A DNA stretch of 64,000 nucleotides from Rufibacter roseolus. GTDB lineage: Bacteria > Bacteroidota > Bacteroidia > Cytophagales > Hymenobacteraceae. Below, piece after piece: positions 17,086 through 25,747 of the stretch. Every line of letters begins with the position of its first letter. Within the stretch, counting starts at the first letter, position 1. The notes under the pieces were generated by a model. The model was not told the origin of the DNA. It saw nothing but the letters and a program-made list of their open reading frames with translations, and searched no databases. The position numbers and the translations under genes are program-made. Location: the NCBI RefSeq assembly GCF_017916365.1, contig NZ_JAFMSU010000003.1, positions 186,001 through 250,000 of the forward strand, in the 5' to 3' direction.

Positions 17086-18093
17086 TTAGTCGTTGTTGGC
17101 CATGGTGGGGTCAAACTGCCACAGGTCATCAAAGCGGGAGGAACCATAGGCCCCGGTGGTGATGTATCCGTAATTCCCGATCACAAAGCCTACCGCGCCT
17201 TCGCGGGCGTACCCGTCAAAGGCACTCATCTGGGTCCAGGTATCGGCGGTAGCGTCATAGGCCCACACCTCAGAAAGCGCGCTGCCGTTGGTGCCTACGC
17301 ACAGGTAGGCTTTGCCATTCATGGTGAAAGTCACGGCCAGGCTGCGCGCCGAGGGATAATCTTCGCCCTCGCGGTCGGTTTCGTCCAGGGCTTTCAGTCT
17401 TTTCCAGGAGTCTTTCACGGGGTCATACTCCAGCAGGTCGGTTTCATAGAGGCCGTTGTTCTGGCCTCCTCCCACGTAGCCTTTGCCGTTAAGGGAGAAC
17501 GCGAAGCCGTTGAAGCGCTTGGCGCCGCCCAGGCCTACTTTCTCGGTCCAGCTGCCGGTGGTGGGGTCATACTGCCAGAAATCCTTGAGGTAGTTGCCGT
17601 CATAACCGGCGCCCAGGTATCCTTTGTCATTGATGGTGAGCGCCAGGGCGCCGTAACGGGCGCTGCCAGGAAAATCGGTGATTCTGGTCCAGGTGTTGGC
17701 CTCAGGGTCATACTCATAGAAGTCTTTGAGGTAATCTGCGCCGTTGTAGCCGGTACCCACGTAGCCTTTGCCGTTGGCGGTAAAACTCACGGCCGCGCTC
17801 CGGGCATCGCCGGGGAAATCCGCGATCCTGATCCAGGCACTTTTACTGGGATCGTACTGCCAGAAGTCTTTCAGACGGGTTTTGCCGTCATAGCCGGTGC
17901 CTACGTAAGCCTTCTCGCCTATCACAAAGGAAACGGCCCCGCTCCTGGACACGCCCGCAAACTCTGACTGCCGCAGCCAATCGCCGGTGAGCTCTGAATC
18001 CTCATCCTCAGAGGAACTGCAGGAGGTGATGGAAAACAGGGCCATCCATAAGAACCCCAGGAATACGCTTGCCTTATTGAAACTCTTTCTCAT
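17086..18093 (-). CDS. kelch-repeat lipoprotein
   Basis: A 335-residue lipoprotein: the signal ends at the lipobox ITSC (Cys25), followed by an acidic SSEDEDSE linker. The mature part is six kelch-like repeats of ~47 residues (KGYVGTGYNGADYLKDFYEYDP and variants), expected to fold as a six-bladed beta propeller. Repeats of this type occur in N-acetylneuraminate-epimerase-like and carbohydrate-binding proteins. It begins 24 bases after the DUF4270 gene, so the pair is likely co-transcribed. Confidence 0.88.
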   Translation of the reverse strand: MRKSFNKASVFLGFLWMALFSITSCSSSEDEDSELTGDWLRQSEFAGVSRSGAVSFVIGEKAYVGTGYDGKTRLKDFWQYDPSKSAWIRIADFPGDARSAAVSFTANGKGYVGTGYNGADYLKDFYEYDPEANTWTRITDFPGSARYGALALTINDKGYLGAGYDGNYLKDFWQYDPTTGSWTEKVGLGGAKRFNGFAFSLNGKGYVGGGQNNGLYETDLLEYDPVKDSWKRLKALDETDREGEDYPSARSLAVTFTMNGKAYLCVGTNGSALSEVWAYDATADTWTQMSAFDGYAREGAVGFVIGNYGYITTGAYGSSRFDDLWQFDPTMANND

Positions 18094-18117
18094 GTGTACA
18101 GGTGATTTTCTTTGTGT

Positions 18118-19479
18118 TTACTGGTTTAACTTGGTGTAAAAAATTCTGAGCCGCACGCGGTTGGCGGCATGGTGCTGACCTCCCACATTTATCTTGTTTA
18201 CTTCTGAGAGAAAGGATTCTGAGACAGCGGCCACCAGGAGCCCATTGTTGGGTTTGGTGCCGGCCAGCAGTTGGTCCAGGTACTCGGTGATGACAAACCG
18301 GTATTTAGACTGCATGTCAAACTCGGCATCGGGCTGGTAAGTGGCCGTCTGGGCTTCTGTGGTGGAATAGTCCTTGAGCAGCGGTGAGCCCGGCACGTTC
18401 ATTTCCCCGGATTGGTAAAGGGCCAGGGTCTGGGGCGGAGGCGAAGGATAGCGGTTGGTGTTGGTGACCGGCACCACCTCCAGCACGGCCTTGTGAATGA
18501 GCGTGGCGCCCAACCCGCTTTTCAGGGTGGCCAGGTAAGGAAAATCCAGCTTGACCATGATCCCCGTACCTGATTGCGCAAAAGCCATGTCATCTTTGGC
18601 TGTGCTACTCACCGTCTGCCCACGCTTGAGGCCTTTGAAGACCGACTGGCCGTAATCACCCGTTACCTGGTTGAACTGGGTATTGCCGGTGGTCAGGGCA
18701 AAGTCATAGGAAGAGATATCTGAGGCAGCAGGATTGGTATAGTAGAGCCTCACCTTCACCCCGCTGCCGGTCACACCCAGAATAACTTTCTGCCCCGAGG
18801 CACTGATCCGGAAACCGTTCATGATTTTTTTATAATCCGCGGCGTTGAGGGCAGTACCGCCGTTTTTCTGCAGCGCCAGAAGCTTTCTTCCCATCTCATC
18901 TGGCAGGGTTACCTCAATGCTGTCGCCGCTGGCGGGTCTAGGGGCAAAAGTGTGCGTGGCCAGGGGCTGGGCCTCCGGCTGGAAGCTGGACACATTGTAC
19001 AAACCAGTGGAGGCATAGAAATAAGAATTGGGCACCTCCGTGCCGATGTAGGGCGGCAGAGCCCTAGTTTCTATGGCTTCCTCTAACTGGTGCACCTGCA
19101 GGGTCATGCGCGCAGTGGTATCACCATAGGAATAGCCTGAGTAAGGGAGGATCAGCTTCACGGAATCATAGGTGGCTTCCTCGTCAATGGTGGCGTAGTC
19201 CACCAGGTTGAGCTGGAAGTAAGCGCTGGCCGTAGTCTCCCCGATCACCGCATCAGGGTAGTTCCCAAAGAGCAGGGTCCCGGTACCCGAGGTTACCACT
19301 GAGTCCAGCAAAACCGTGGACACATTCACCGTGACCGTGTCTGAGTACTGCACCGCCTGGGTCTCTCCCTGCAGGTCCAACCCGATTGCCCCGCCTTCTG
19401 AACAGGAAAAAATTGCTTGAGAAAGCAAGAGCAGGCAACAAGCTCTGAGAAAATCTTGGCGGAGAAAAGGTAAAGGCAT
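18118..19479 (-). CDS. DUF4270 family lipoprotein
   Basis: The start at 19479 (MPLPFLRQDF) gives a lipoprotein signal ending at FSC (Cys26); an upstream in-frame Met has no signal. The 453-residue protein carries the DUF4270 pattern: GLDLQGETQAVQYSDTVTVNVSTVLLDSV near the N-terminus, then GTLLFGNYPDAVIGETTASAYFQL. These Bacteroidetes surface lipoproteins are of unknown function. Paired with the kelch lipoprotein, it may form a surface complex. Confidence 0.85.
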   Translation of the reverse strand: MPLPFLRQDFLRACCLLLLSQAIFSCSEGGAIGLDLQGETQAVQYSDTVTVNVSTVLLDSVVTSGTGTLLFGNYPDAVIGETTASAYFQLNLVDYATIDEEATYDSVKLILPYSGYSYGDTTARMTLQVHQLEEAIETRALPPYIGTEVPNSYFYASTGLYNVSSFQPEAQPLATHTFAPRPASGDSIEVTLPDEMGRKLLALQKNGGTALNAADYKKIMNGFRISASGQKVILGVTGSGVKVRLYYTNPAASDISSYDFALTTGNTQFNQVTGDYGQSVFKGLKRGQTVSSTAKDDMAFAQSGTGIMVKLDFPYLATLKSGLGATLIHKAVLEVVPVTNTNRYPSPPPQTLALYQSGEMNVPGSPLLKDYSTTEAQTATYQPDAEFDMQSKYRFVITEYLDQLLAGTKPNNGLLVAAVSESFLSEVNKINVGGQHHAANRVRLRIFYTKLNQ

Positions 19480-19801
19480 AGTGGAAAAGGTGATCTGTTC
19501 CACAAACTTGGCGTAATGAGGCCCCGGCCACAACCAGAAAAGAAGTCAAGAGGACAATCTGCGGGGTGAAACGGCTATATGGGCCTTTGTAGCTTCAAGG
19601 CAATTAAAAGCAGGCGTATTTCCCTTTTAAGGCCGTTTTTTAAGAAGTTTCAACTTTTTCAGAAAGATTGGAACAGACCTTGCTGTACTTATTGTTGTAT
19701 CTACAAGAATGAAAATTGGAAAGAATTGTAAAAAATAATTCCTATATTCATTCAAACGCCGTAAAATCTTCTTGACCCAACGGCGTTGAGAGTACAATGG
19801 T
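19480..19801. other. gene-free stretch before leader B
   Basis: No gene is seen. An 8-bp inverted repeat, AACGCCGT (19755-19762)/ACGGCGTT (19780-19787), lies just upstream of the leader. TATATTCA (19743-19750) resembles a -7 box, but no well-spaced -33 element is present. Confidence 0.5.
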
Positions 19802-19884
19802 AGAAGGGAGAGAACAGGCTCTATGAACTTCTGGCAACTAATCAATCAGTTGCTGCACCCTGTCCAACTTTTATTTCTAAACCC
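19802..19884 (+). promoter_or_regulatory. divergent SAM-I-like leader of micropeptide B
   Basis: Bases 19803-19838 match 34 of 36 bases of leader A (7631-7666). P2 is AGAAG/CTTCT and the kink-turn is GAG/CTC, TAT, GA/GA. The loop ACAGG (19814-19818) can pair with CCTGT (19859-19863), one base pair longer than in leader A. P3 is GGCAAC (19833-19838) with GTTGCT (19849-19854), fully paired, so the bulged A is lost. The AAT segment and the P4 hairpin are also missing. The fold is kept but the SAM pocket appears closed; it may be a variant ligand class or a decayed switch. Confidence 0.6.
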
Positions 19885-19998
19885 ATGACAAGCAACACAG
19901 TTTCATCCATCGCTTCGTTACTGAAAGAATTGATTTCAAGATTAACCGGCCCTACTCTGCAACCAGTACCCGTTCCAGTTCGGCAGCAATCGCGCTAA
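19885..19998 (+). CDS. conserved micropeptide B, 37 aa
   Basis: A paralogue of the peptide at 7731. It shares SSIAS, LIS, G-TLQP-PV-V and final Q-R with it, 22 of 37 positions, and stops exactly where peptide A adds three Cys. Codons for SSIAS differ synonymously at all five positions. Residues 7-20 form an amphipathic helix; residues 27-32 are Pro/Val-rich. There is no signal peptide or known motif. No enzyme gene follows: the transcript ends at a terminator about 75 bases downstream, so the peptide is a stand-alone unit. Confidence 0.7.
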   Translation: MTSNTVSSIASLLKELISRLTGPTLQPVPVPVRQQSR

Positions 19999-20072
19999 TT
20001 CACTATCTGGAGTTTGCAGGCAAGTGCCGTAGAAGCCTTTCCCTGACTTAATCACCACCAATGCATAAACAG

Positions 20073-20106
20073 AATCCCTGCCTCTTCTTGCGGCAGGGAT
20101 TTTTTG
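20073..20106 (+). terminator. terminator of the micropeptide B transcript
   Basis: AATCCCTGCC (20073-20082) pairs with GGCAGGGATT (20092-20101), followed by a run of T. Confidence 0.9.
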
Positions 20107-20385
20107 TTATCCTAAACAGGGGAAGTTTTGCCTCCTCATTCCCCCTTCTCTTAGGTAACCTGGCCACTGTTTAAGAGCCATTTTCAGGAAAACAGGTCTG
20201 AAACGGAGAGTTATCCCGCCAGCAAACTTCCGGCTAGCCAAGTGCCTTTGCCTCCGATTTATGGTTTAGCACGGATTTTGCAAAAACGTCCTTCAAACGG
20301 TTGGCGCGTTTAATCTTTCCCCAGGACGCCCGCAGTTCGGTTTTTTCTTCTTTATTTTAGAGACCAGATACCACTTATCTAAAAA
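20107..20385. other. intergenic stretch before the M28 peptidase
   Basis: Contains one 36-nt palindrome copy (20169-20204). TATTTTAG (20352-20359) is a possible weak -7 box for the peptidase. No other structure is seen. Confidence 0.4.
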
Positions 20386-22020
20386 ATGAAATTCAAATCT
20401 CTTCTTTTAGGTGCCCTGCTTGTCTCGGGCACTTCCTTCGCGCAGTCACTTACCCTGGACAAAGAGGTGACCAAGCAGCTCAACACCGTAAAACCCGAGG
20501 CCATCAAAGCCCACATCAAGTACTTAGCGGATGACAAATTACAGGGCCGCCTGCCGGGCACACCGGGTTACCAGATGGCCGTGGACTATGTGGTGCAGCA
20601 GTTCAAGAAATTGGGCATTCAGCCAGGCGGCGAAAATGGCACCTATCTGCAGACCGTGAGACTCAGAAAAGCGTTCACGGGCAAAGACGCCACCTTGGCT
20701 TTCACCACAAACCAGGGTACTAAGTCGCTGATCCCTGGCGTTGATTTCACCATTTACCCAAATCCGCAGAACCCAACCGTTACGCTGGATGCTCCTTTGG
20801 CTTTCGCCGGTTACGGCATCACCGCCCCTGAGGTGGGTTATGATGACTATGCCAACCTGGATGTGAAAGGCAAAGTGGTGGTGATCCTGAGAGGCGCGCC
20901 CAAGAACTTCCATTCTACTATTGCGGCCGCCAGCGTGAACTTCTCCACCATCCTGCAGAACGCGGTGAACCACGGTGCTGTGGGAGTGATCATCGGGAAC
21001 AACAACCCCAAGGCCAGGGTACCGGATCTGTCGCGCGGGGCCAACAGCGTCATGGGTGCCGATGGAAAAGTAGCCGCCTCCGGCAGTTTTGTCGCTGACC
21101 AGGTTAAAATGCTTTCTTACGTTAATGCCGCCACGTTCCAGACTTTGCTGCAGGGTGCGGGCCTGGACACAACCCAAGTAGTAGCAAACCTCCAGAAAGG
21201 CACGCCTAATTCAGCGGCCTTGCCGGCAAAGGTGCAGGCTAAGTTTACCTCTACCTACCAGGATTTTGATTCTTATAACGTAGCCGGCAAGATCACCGGC
21301 TCAGACCCTACCCTGCGTGAGGAGTACGTGGTGCACAGCGCTCACCTGGACCATATGGGCATCAGTACGCCGGTGAAAGGTGATTCTATTTATAACGGCG
21401 CCCATGACAATGCCTCGGGCGTGGCCAGCGTGCTGGAGATTGCCAAAGTGTATTCCCAACTGAAGCAGAAGCCCAAACGGTCGCTTTTGTTTGTGCTGGT
21501 GACCGGCGAGGAAATGGGCCTGCTGGGCTCGCAGTACTTCGCCAAATACCCTACCGTGCCCAAGCAGAAGATTGTAGCTGATATCAACACCGACATGCCC
21601 ACCATCATTGCGCCGCTTCTCTCAGCAGTGGCTTTGGGGGCCGAGCACTCCTCTTTGAAAGAACCGGTGGCTAAGGCGGCAGGTTACCTGGGCATTGCCA
21701 TGGAAGCCGATCCGGAGCCAGACCAGAACCGCTTTGTGCGCAGTGACCAGTTCAGCTTTGTAGCGCAGGGCATTCCAGCGCTGCACATCAAATACGGAAA
21801 CAAAACCAAGGACGGGCAGAACAACCTAAACAAGCAGGTGGAGGTTTGGCGCGCCGCTTTCTACCACAAACCGCAGGATGAACTAAACGACTCCTTTGAT
21901 TTTGAGGCGGGCAAGCGCTACGTGCAACTGAACTTCCTTATCAGTTACCAGGTGGCCCAGGCCGCGGAACGCCCCACCTGGAACCCAAACGACTTCTTCG
22001 GGGTGCGCTATAAGAAGTAG
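20386..22020 (+). CDS. secreted M28-family zinc peptidase with PA domain
   Basis: A 544-residue protein with a signal peptide ending at GTSFAQ. A protease-associated (PA) insertion spans roughly residues 120-270. The M28 di-zinc site is visible: HSAHLDHMG, GAHDNASGV, TGEEMGLLGS, the Asp in INTDMP and the His in PALHIKYG. It is probably a periplasmic or outer-membrane aminopeptidase. Monocistronic with its own strong terminator. Confidence 0.93.
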   Translation: MKFKSLLLGALLVSGTSFAQSLTLDKEVTKQLNTVKPEAIKAHIKYLADDKLQGRLPGTPGYQMAVDYVVQQFKKLGIQPGGENGTYLQTVRLRKAFTGKDATLAFTTNQGTKSLIPGVDFTIYPNPQNPTVTLDAPLAFAGYGITAPEVGYDDYANLDVKGKVVVILRGAPKNFHSTIAAASVNFSTILQNAVNHGAVGVIIGNNNPKARVPDLSRGANSVMGADGKVAASGSFVADQVKMLSYVNAATFQTLLQGAGLDTTQVVANLQKGTPNSAALPAKVQAKFTSTYQDFDSYNVAGKITGSDPTLREEYVVHSAHLDHMGISTPVKGDSIYNGAHDNASGVASVLEIAKVYSQLKQKPKRSLLFVLVTGEEMGLLGSQYFAKYPTVPKQKIVADINTDMPTIIAPLLSAVALGAEHSSLKEPVAKAAGYLGIAMEADPEPDQNRFVRSDQFSFVAQGIPALHIKYGNKTKDGQNNLNKQVEVWRAAFYHKPQDELNDSFDFEAGKRYVQLNFLISYQVAQAAERPTWNPNDFFGVRYKK

Positions 22021-22052
22021 GCCATCTTTTTAAATTAAGTTGCTGGCTTTAT

Positions 22053-22099
22053 CCCGCTTCGGGGCTGTTTTCTGGAAAACAGCCCCGAAGCGGGATTTT
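22053..22099 (+). terminator. terminator after the M28 peptidase
   Basis: A perfect 20-bp stem (22053-22072 with 22075-22094) and a T run follow. Its upper part, GCTGTTTTC/GAAAACAGC, resembles the 36-nt palindrome family. Confidence 0.93.
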
Positions 22100-22655
22100 T
22101 CATTTTGGGCTGTTCGTAAAGTGATGAGGAGTTGGCGGAGATGGAACGCTGTTGCTTTGTGGTGGCCAAACCTACCCCCCCCGGGAAGGGAATTCCCCTG
22201 GTGCTTTGGGTTGGTTACAGATGGGTTAACGCCTATAATTGTCCTCTGCAGGGGAAGTCGGCCGGGTGGTTAGTTACGATTCAGGCCTGTTTTCAAGAAA
22301 TCGCCTGTAAAACATCTTTCTGAGGAATCATCCAGCAGTTTTTTTATACCATGGGCCTTGCACAGGTTTAAATTCAAACAGAAGCTCCTTTGTGAAAGGA
22401 CAAAGGTTAAACCCGCGTGTGTGGAAGGTGCTGTAGGCGGACCTTTAAATACAGCGCCCTTTCATCCTGATAGATGACGTCGTTGCAGTGCAACGACGCT
22501 AAATATTACCCTGGTACGACGTTACACCGTAACGTCGTACCAGCTCTTCAATCCTGCAACAACAGTCATTTCTTAACTAAACAAATTCTATACAAAATAT
22601 TCACGACCATGTAGTTAAATCAACAAACTGGTAAATTGTAAAATATTCCACAAAT
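22100..22655. repeat. gene-free region with tandem perfect hairpins
   Basis: No gene is seen. A 36-nt palindrome copy is at 22278-22313. Three hairpins follow: GGTGCTGTA...TACAGCGCC (22426-22458); CGTCGTTGCA-g-TGCAACGACG (22478-22498); and CTGGTACGACGTTAC-acc-GTAACGTCGTACCAG (22511-22543). The last two share ACGACGTT-like sequence and are not followed by T runs. Confidence 0.7.
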
Positions 22656-22679
22656 TTGGTTCTTAAAATTATGAACCAA
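22656..22679. promoter_or_regulatory. operator 1 of the GbsR-like regulator
   Basis: TTGGTTC-N10-GAACCAA, a perfect palindrome just upstream of the regulator's -7 box. The same 24-bp layout recurs at 23213. Confidence 0.7.
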
Positions 22680-22692
22680 CGAAACTAACAAC

Positions 22693-22700
22693 TACCTTTG
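22693..22700 (+). promoter_or_regulatory. -7 box of the regulator/efflux operon
   Basis: TACCTTTG matches TAnnTTTG exactly, 17 bases before the regulator start and 14 bases after operator 1. Confidence 0.6.
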
Positions 22701-22716
22701 TGCTGTTCTAAAACAT

Positions 22717-23199
22717 ATGAAAGGAACGATTGTGGCACAGCTAACTGAAGAACAAAGACAATTGATTGAGAAGATCGGGATTTTCCATGAGCAGCAGGGC
22801 TTCCCTCCTGCCACTGGGAGAATCATGGGTCTGCTGTTTGTCTCTGATAAGCCGGGCTTGAGTTTCGAGGAGATCCTTGAGACCCTGAACATCAGCAAGA
22901 GCGCCACCAGCAATGCGTTGAACATGCTGTTGCAGATGCGCGTGATTGAGTACACCACCTTCCCCGGCGACCGGAAACGCTACTTTAGTGTGTTGTTGGA
23001 CAATTGGCACCAGGAGGTCATCAACAAAATGGAATCCATTCTGGGCTTCAGCAAATTGTTGAGACAGGCCAATGAACTAAGAGGCAACGTGAACCCCGAG
23101 ATGAACGAGAAGGTGCTGGAACGCATTGAGTTCATGGAGTTTCTCTCTAAGGAGGTTCCAGCGCTTATGCAGAAGTGGCTTAAAGAAAGACAGAAATAA
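22717..23199 (+). CDS. GbsR/MarR-type transcriptional regulator
   Basis: A 160-residue winged-helix regulator of the GbsR type. The helix-turn-helix part reads LSFEEILETLNISKSATSNALNMLLQMRVIEY, followed by the wing FPGDRKRYF. A C-terminal helical segment probably dimerises. It leads an efflux operon; the next gene starts 74 bases on. Matching palindromes before both genes suggest autoregulation and repression of the pump. Confidence 0.88.
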   Translation: MKGTIVAQLTEEQRQLIEKIGIFHEQQGFPPATGRIMGLLFVSDKPGLSFEEILETLNISKSATSNALNMLLQMRVIEYTTFPGDRKRYFSVLLDNWHQEVINKMESILGFSKLLRQANELRGNVNPEMNEKVLERIEFMEFLSKEVPALMQKWLKERQK

Positions 23200-23212
23200 T
23201 TTTTTTGCCTAT

Positions 23213-23236
23213 TTGGTTCTTTTTATTAAGAACTAA
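23213..23236. promoter_or_regulatory. operator 2 of the GbsR-like regulator
   Basis: TTGGTTC-N10-GAACTAA, the same 24-bp design as operator 1 with one changed base in the right arm. It lies between the regulator and the TolC gene. Confidence 0.65.
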
Positions 23237-23272
23237 CTAATAAGATACAAACCAATTACTAATTATAATACT

Positions 23273-24628
23273 GTGAACAAGAAGCATTTCATACTGAGCC
23301 TGCTCCTCTCTTTGGTGGCCAGCTTCAGTTATGCCCAAACCCAGCCAAAAGGCGCTGTTCTCACACTCAAAGACGCCCTGAACTTTGCCACCACCAACAA
23401 CGTGGCCATTAAGCAGGCGCAGTTAGATGAGCAGGGGGCGGAATACAAAATCAGCGAAACCAAAGGCTCCGGGTTGCCTCAGTTGAGCGGTACCGGCCAA
23501 TTGACCGTGTCTCCCTCGGTTCCTACCCAGCTTTTGCCAGGTGAGATCCTGGGCCAGCCAGGCACCTACATCCCGGTGAAATTCGGGCAGAAGTACAACG
23601 CCAACGGGGGACTGGAGTTATCGCAGCTGATTTTCAGCAAATCCTACTTTGTAGGGCTGGAGGCCGCCGCCACTACCCGTGACCTGTACCGCCTGCGCAC
23701 GCAGATGAGCCAGGAAGACGTGATCTACAATGTGAGCTCGGCCTACCTGCAGGCGCTGCAGACCAAAGAGCAGTTCAATACCATTGAGGCGCAGTACAAC
23801 AAACTGGTGCAACTGGAGAAAATTTTGAAACTGCAGTACAAGAACGACTTTGCCAAGAAGGTAGACGTGAGCCGTATCACGGTAAACAAAACCAACTTGG
23901 AAAGCCAGCGCCAAAGCCTGGCCGCTGCCTATGAGCAACGCAAGAACGCCCTTAAGTTCTTCATGGGCATGCCCATGGACCAGGAGTTTGAGCTTTCAGA
24001 CTCCACCACCCTGTCCAACACCACGCTGCCGCTAACCGCCAACGCAAACGAGATTGTGGCCCAACGCGCCGACTACAAAGCCTTGCAGACCCAGAAGAAA
24101 CTGTACGGCTTGAACATAGAGAACATCAAAGGCAAAGGCTTCCCTACTTTGGCCGGATTTGGGCAATACGCTTACCAAGCCCAGCGCCAGCAGTTCAACT
24201 TGTTTGACACCAGCCAGCCTTGGTTCAACACCTTCGTGCTGGGCGTGAAATTGAACATCCCCATCTTTGACGGTTTTCAGCGCAAAAACCAGGTGAGACA
24301 AGCCGAGCTGGAAGTGAAGAAAACAGAGCTGACCATGCAGAACCTGGCCCTGGGCACCCAGATGGGACTGGACAACGCCCTGAAACAGATCTCCACTAGC
24401 CAACTGGCCATTGAAAACCAGGAGCGCAACGTGCAGCTTGCGCAGGAGGTGTACGCCACCACCAATGACCTGTACAAAGAAGGCTTATCCCCGCTGACAG
24501 AGTTATTGGATGCCGAGGTAGCGCTCCGCGAAGCCCAGACCAACCTGAACAACGAAAGACTGAAATATAAAATCGCGCAGCTTGATTACGTGAAGGCGCG
24601 CGGCGAACTCAAAAACCTCATCAACTAA
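23273..24628 (+). CDS. TolC-family outer-membrane efflux protein
   Basis: A 451-residue protein starting at GTG (no ATG precedes the signal peptide NKKHFILSLLLSLVASFSYAQ). It has two copies of the TolC repeat: long helices rich in Gln, Ala and Leu, with LEAAATTRDLYRLRTQMSQEDVIYNVSSAYLQALQTKEQ in the first half and AEVALREAQTNLNNERLKYKIAQLDYVKA in the second. It forms the outer-membrane channel of the tripartite pump encoded by the next two genes. Confidence 0.93.
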   Translation: MNKKHFILSLLLSLVASFSYAQTQPKGAVLTLKDALNFATTNNVAIKQAQLDEQGAEYKISETKGSGLPQLSGTGQLTVSPSVPTQLLPGEILGQPGTYIPVKFGQKYNANGGLELSQLIFSKSYFVGLEAAATTRDLYRLRTQMSQEDVIYNVSSAYLQALQTKEQFNTIEAQYNKLVQLEKILKLQYKNDFAKKVDVSRITVNKTNLESQRQSLAAAYEQRKNALKFFMGMPMDQEFELSDSTTLSNTTLPLTANANEIVAQRADYKALQTQKKLYGLNIENIKGKGFPTLAGFGQYAYQAQRQQFNLFDTSQPWFNTFVLGVKLNIPIFDGFQRKNQVRQAELEVKKTELTMQNLALGTQMGLDNALKQISTSQLAIENQERNVQLAQEVYATTNDLYKEGLSPLTELLDAEVALREAQTNLNNERLKYKIAQLDYVKARGELKNLIN

Positions 24629-24648
24629 GCACGCACACAACTAAAAAA

Positions 24649-25707
24649 ATGAAAAAACTGATTTATATCCTCGTTGTTGTTGTCTTGATAGGCGCGGTAG
24701 CTTATACCCTCAACAAGAATAAGAAGGAGATGACGGAAAAGGCCGCCGTGGCCGAGATCAAAAGTGAAGCCATTCCGGTGACCTTAACCGAGGTACAGTC
24801 TGCCAAACTGGACAAGTCGTTTACCGCCCAAGGTAACTTCCGCCCAGTGCAGAGCCTTACCCTTTATTCAGAGACTGCCGGTCAGATCCAACGCGTGCTC
24901 AAACGCAAAGGCGACAAAGTACGCGCCGGTGAACTTCTGGTGCAGGTAGAAGACAATACCATGAGCGCCAACCTGGCCACTGCCCAGGCAAACTACCAGA
25001 AAGCGCAGAAGGACCTGGAGCGCATGAAAAACCTGGCGGCCGGTGATGCCATCACCAAACGCCAGTTAGAGGAGGCCCAGATCAACGTAGCTTCTACCCG
25101 TGCCCAGTTAGTTGCGGCCCGCCAGAACCAAGGCAACACCCGCGTAACCGCTCCTATCAGCGGCGAGATCAATGAAATGTACATTGAGGTAGGATCTTTC
25201 CTGACCCCTGGTAACACCAAGATGTACGACATCGTGAACGTAGACCGCCTGAAGCTGAACGTGAAGGTTTCAGAGGCCGAGGTGCTGCTCATCAGCCGGG
25301 GCCAAAAAGTAAAAGTAACCGCCAATGCCGGTGGTGCCCAGGAATACGAAGGTACTGTGACCGCCATCGGCGCAGCCGCAGACCCTACCCTTAAATTTGA
25401 TGTGGAGGTTGAGGTGAAAAACGCCGCCAACAACAACCTGCGCGCCGGTATGTACGGCACCGCTTTCTTCCAGGTAGCCGATCAGCGCGACGCCCTGTTG
25501 CTGGCCCGTGAATCTATTGTGGGTAGCATCCAGGACCCAAGCGTGTACGTGGTGAAAGACAACAAAGCCTACCTCCGGAAGGTGAAAGTAGGGGTTGTAA
25601 CGCAAGACCAGGTAGAGATCCTGGACGGCATCCAGCCCGGTGAGAAGGTAGTGCAGAGCGGACAGATCAACCTGCGTGAAGGCATTCAAGTGACTACCCT
25701 CAAGTAA
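24649..25707 (+). CDS. RND efflux periplasmic adaptor (membrane fusion protein)
   Basis: A 352-residue adaptor anchored by one N-terminal membrane helix (LIYILVVVVLIGAVAYTL). The lipoyl-like half motifs flank an alpha-helical hairpin (NLATAQANYQKAQKDLERMKNLAAGDAITKRQLEEAQ). TAPISGEINEMYIEVGSFLTPG starts the beta-barrel part. The length is typical of HlyD/AcrA adaptors. It lies 20 bases after the TolC gene and 40 before the permease. Confidence 0.94.
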   Translation: MKKLIYILVVVVLIGAVAYTLNKNKKEMTEKAAVAEIKSEAIPVTLTEVQSAKLDKSFTAQGNFRPVQSLTLYSETAGQIQRVLKRKGDKVRAGELLVQVEDNTMSANLATAQANYQKAQKDLERMKNLAAGDAITKRQLEEAQINVASTRAQLVAARQNQGNTRVTAPISGEINEMYIEVGSFLTPGNTKMYDIVNVDRLKLNVKVSEAEVLLISRGQKVKVTANAGGAQEYEGTVTAIGAAADPTLKFDVEVEVKNAANNNLRAGMYGTAFFQVADQRDALLLARESIVGSIQDPSVYVVKDNKAYLRKVKVGVVTQDQVEILDGIQPGEKVVQSGQINLREGIQVTTLK

Positions 25708-25747
25708 TCAAGACAAGTAGCTTTTCTTATTCAGAAGAAGTTTAGAA

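Noticed and set aside
19885..19998. Type I toxin interpretation of micropeptide B
   Set aside because: The helix is amphipathic but not a full membrane span, no antisense antitoxin RNA is visible, and the leader conservation argues for metabolic control; not excluded.
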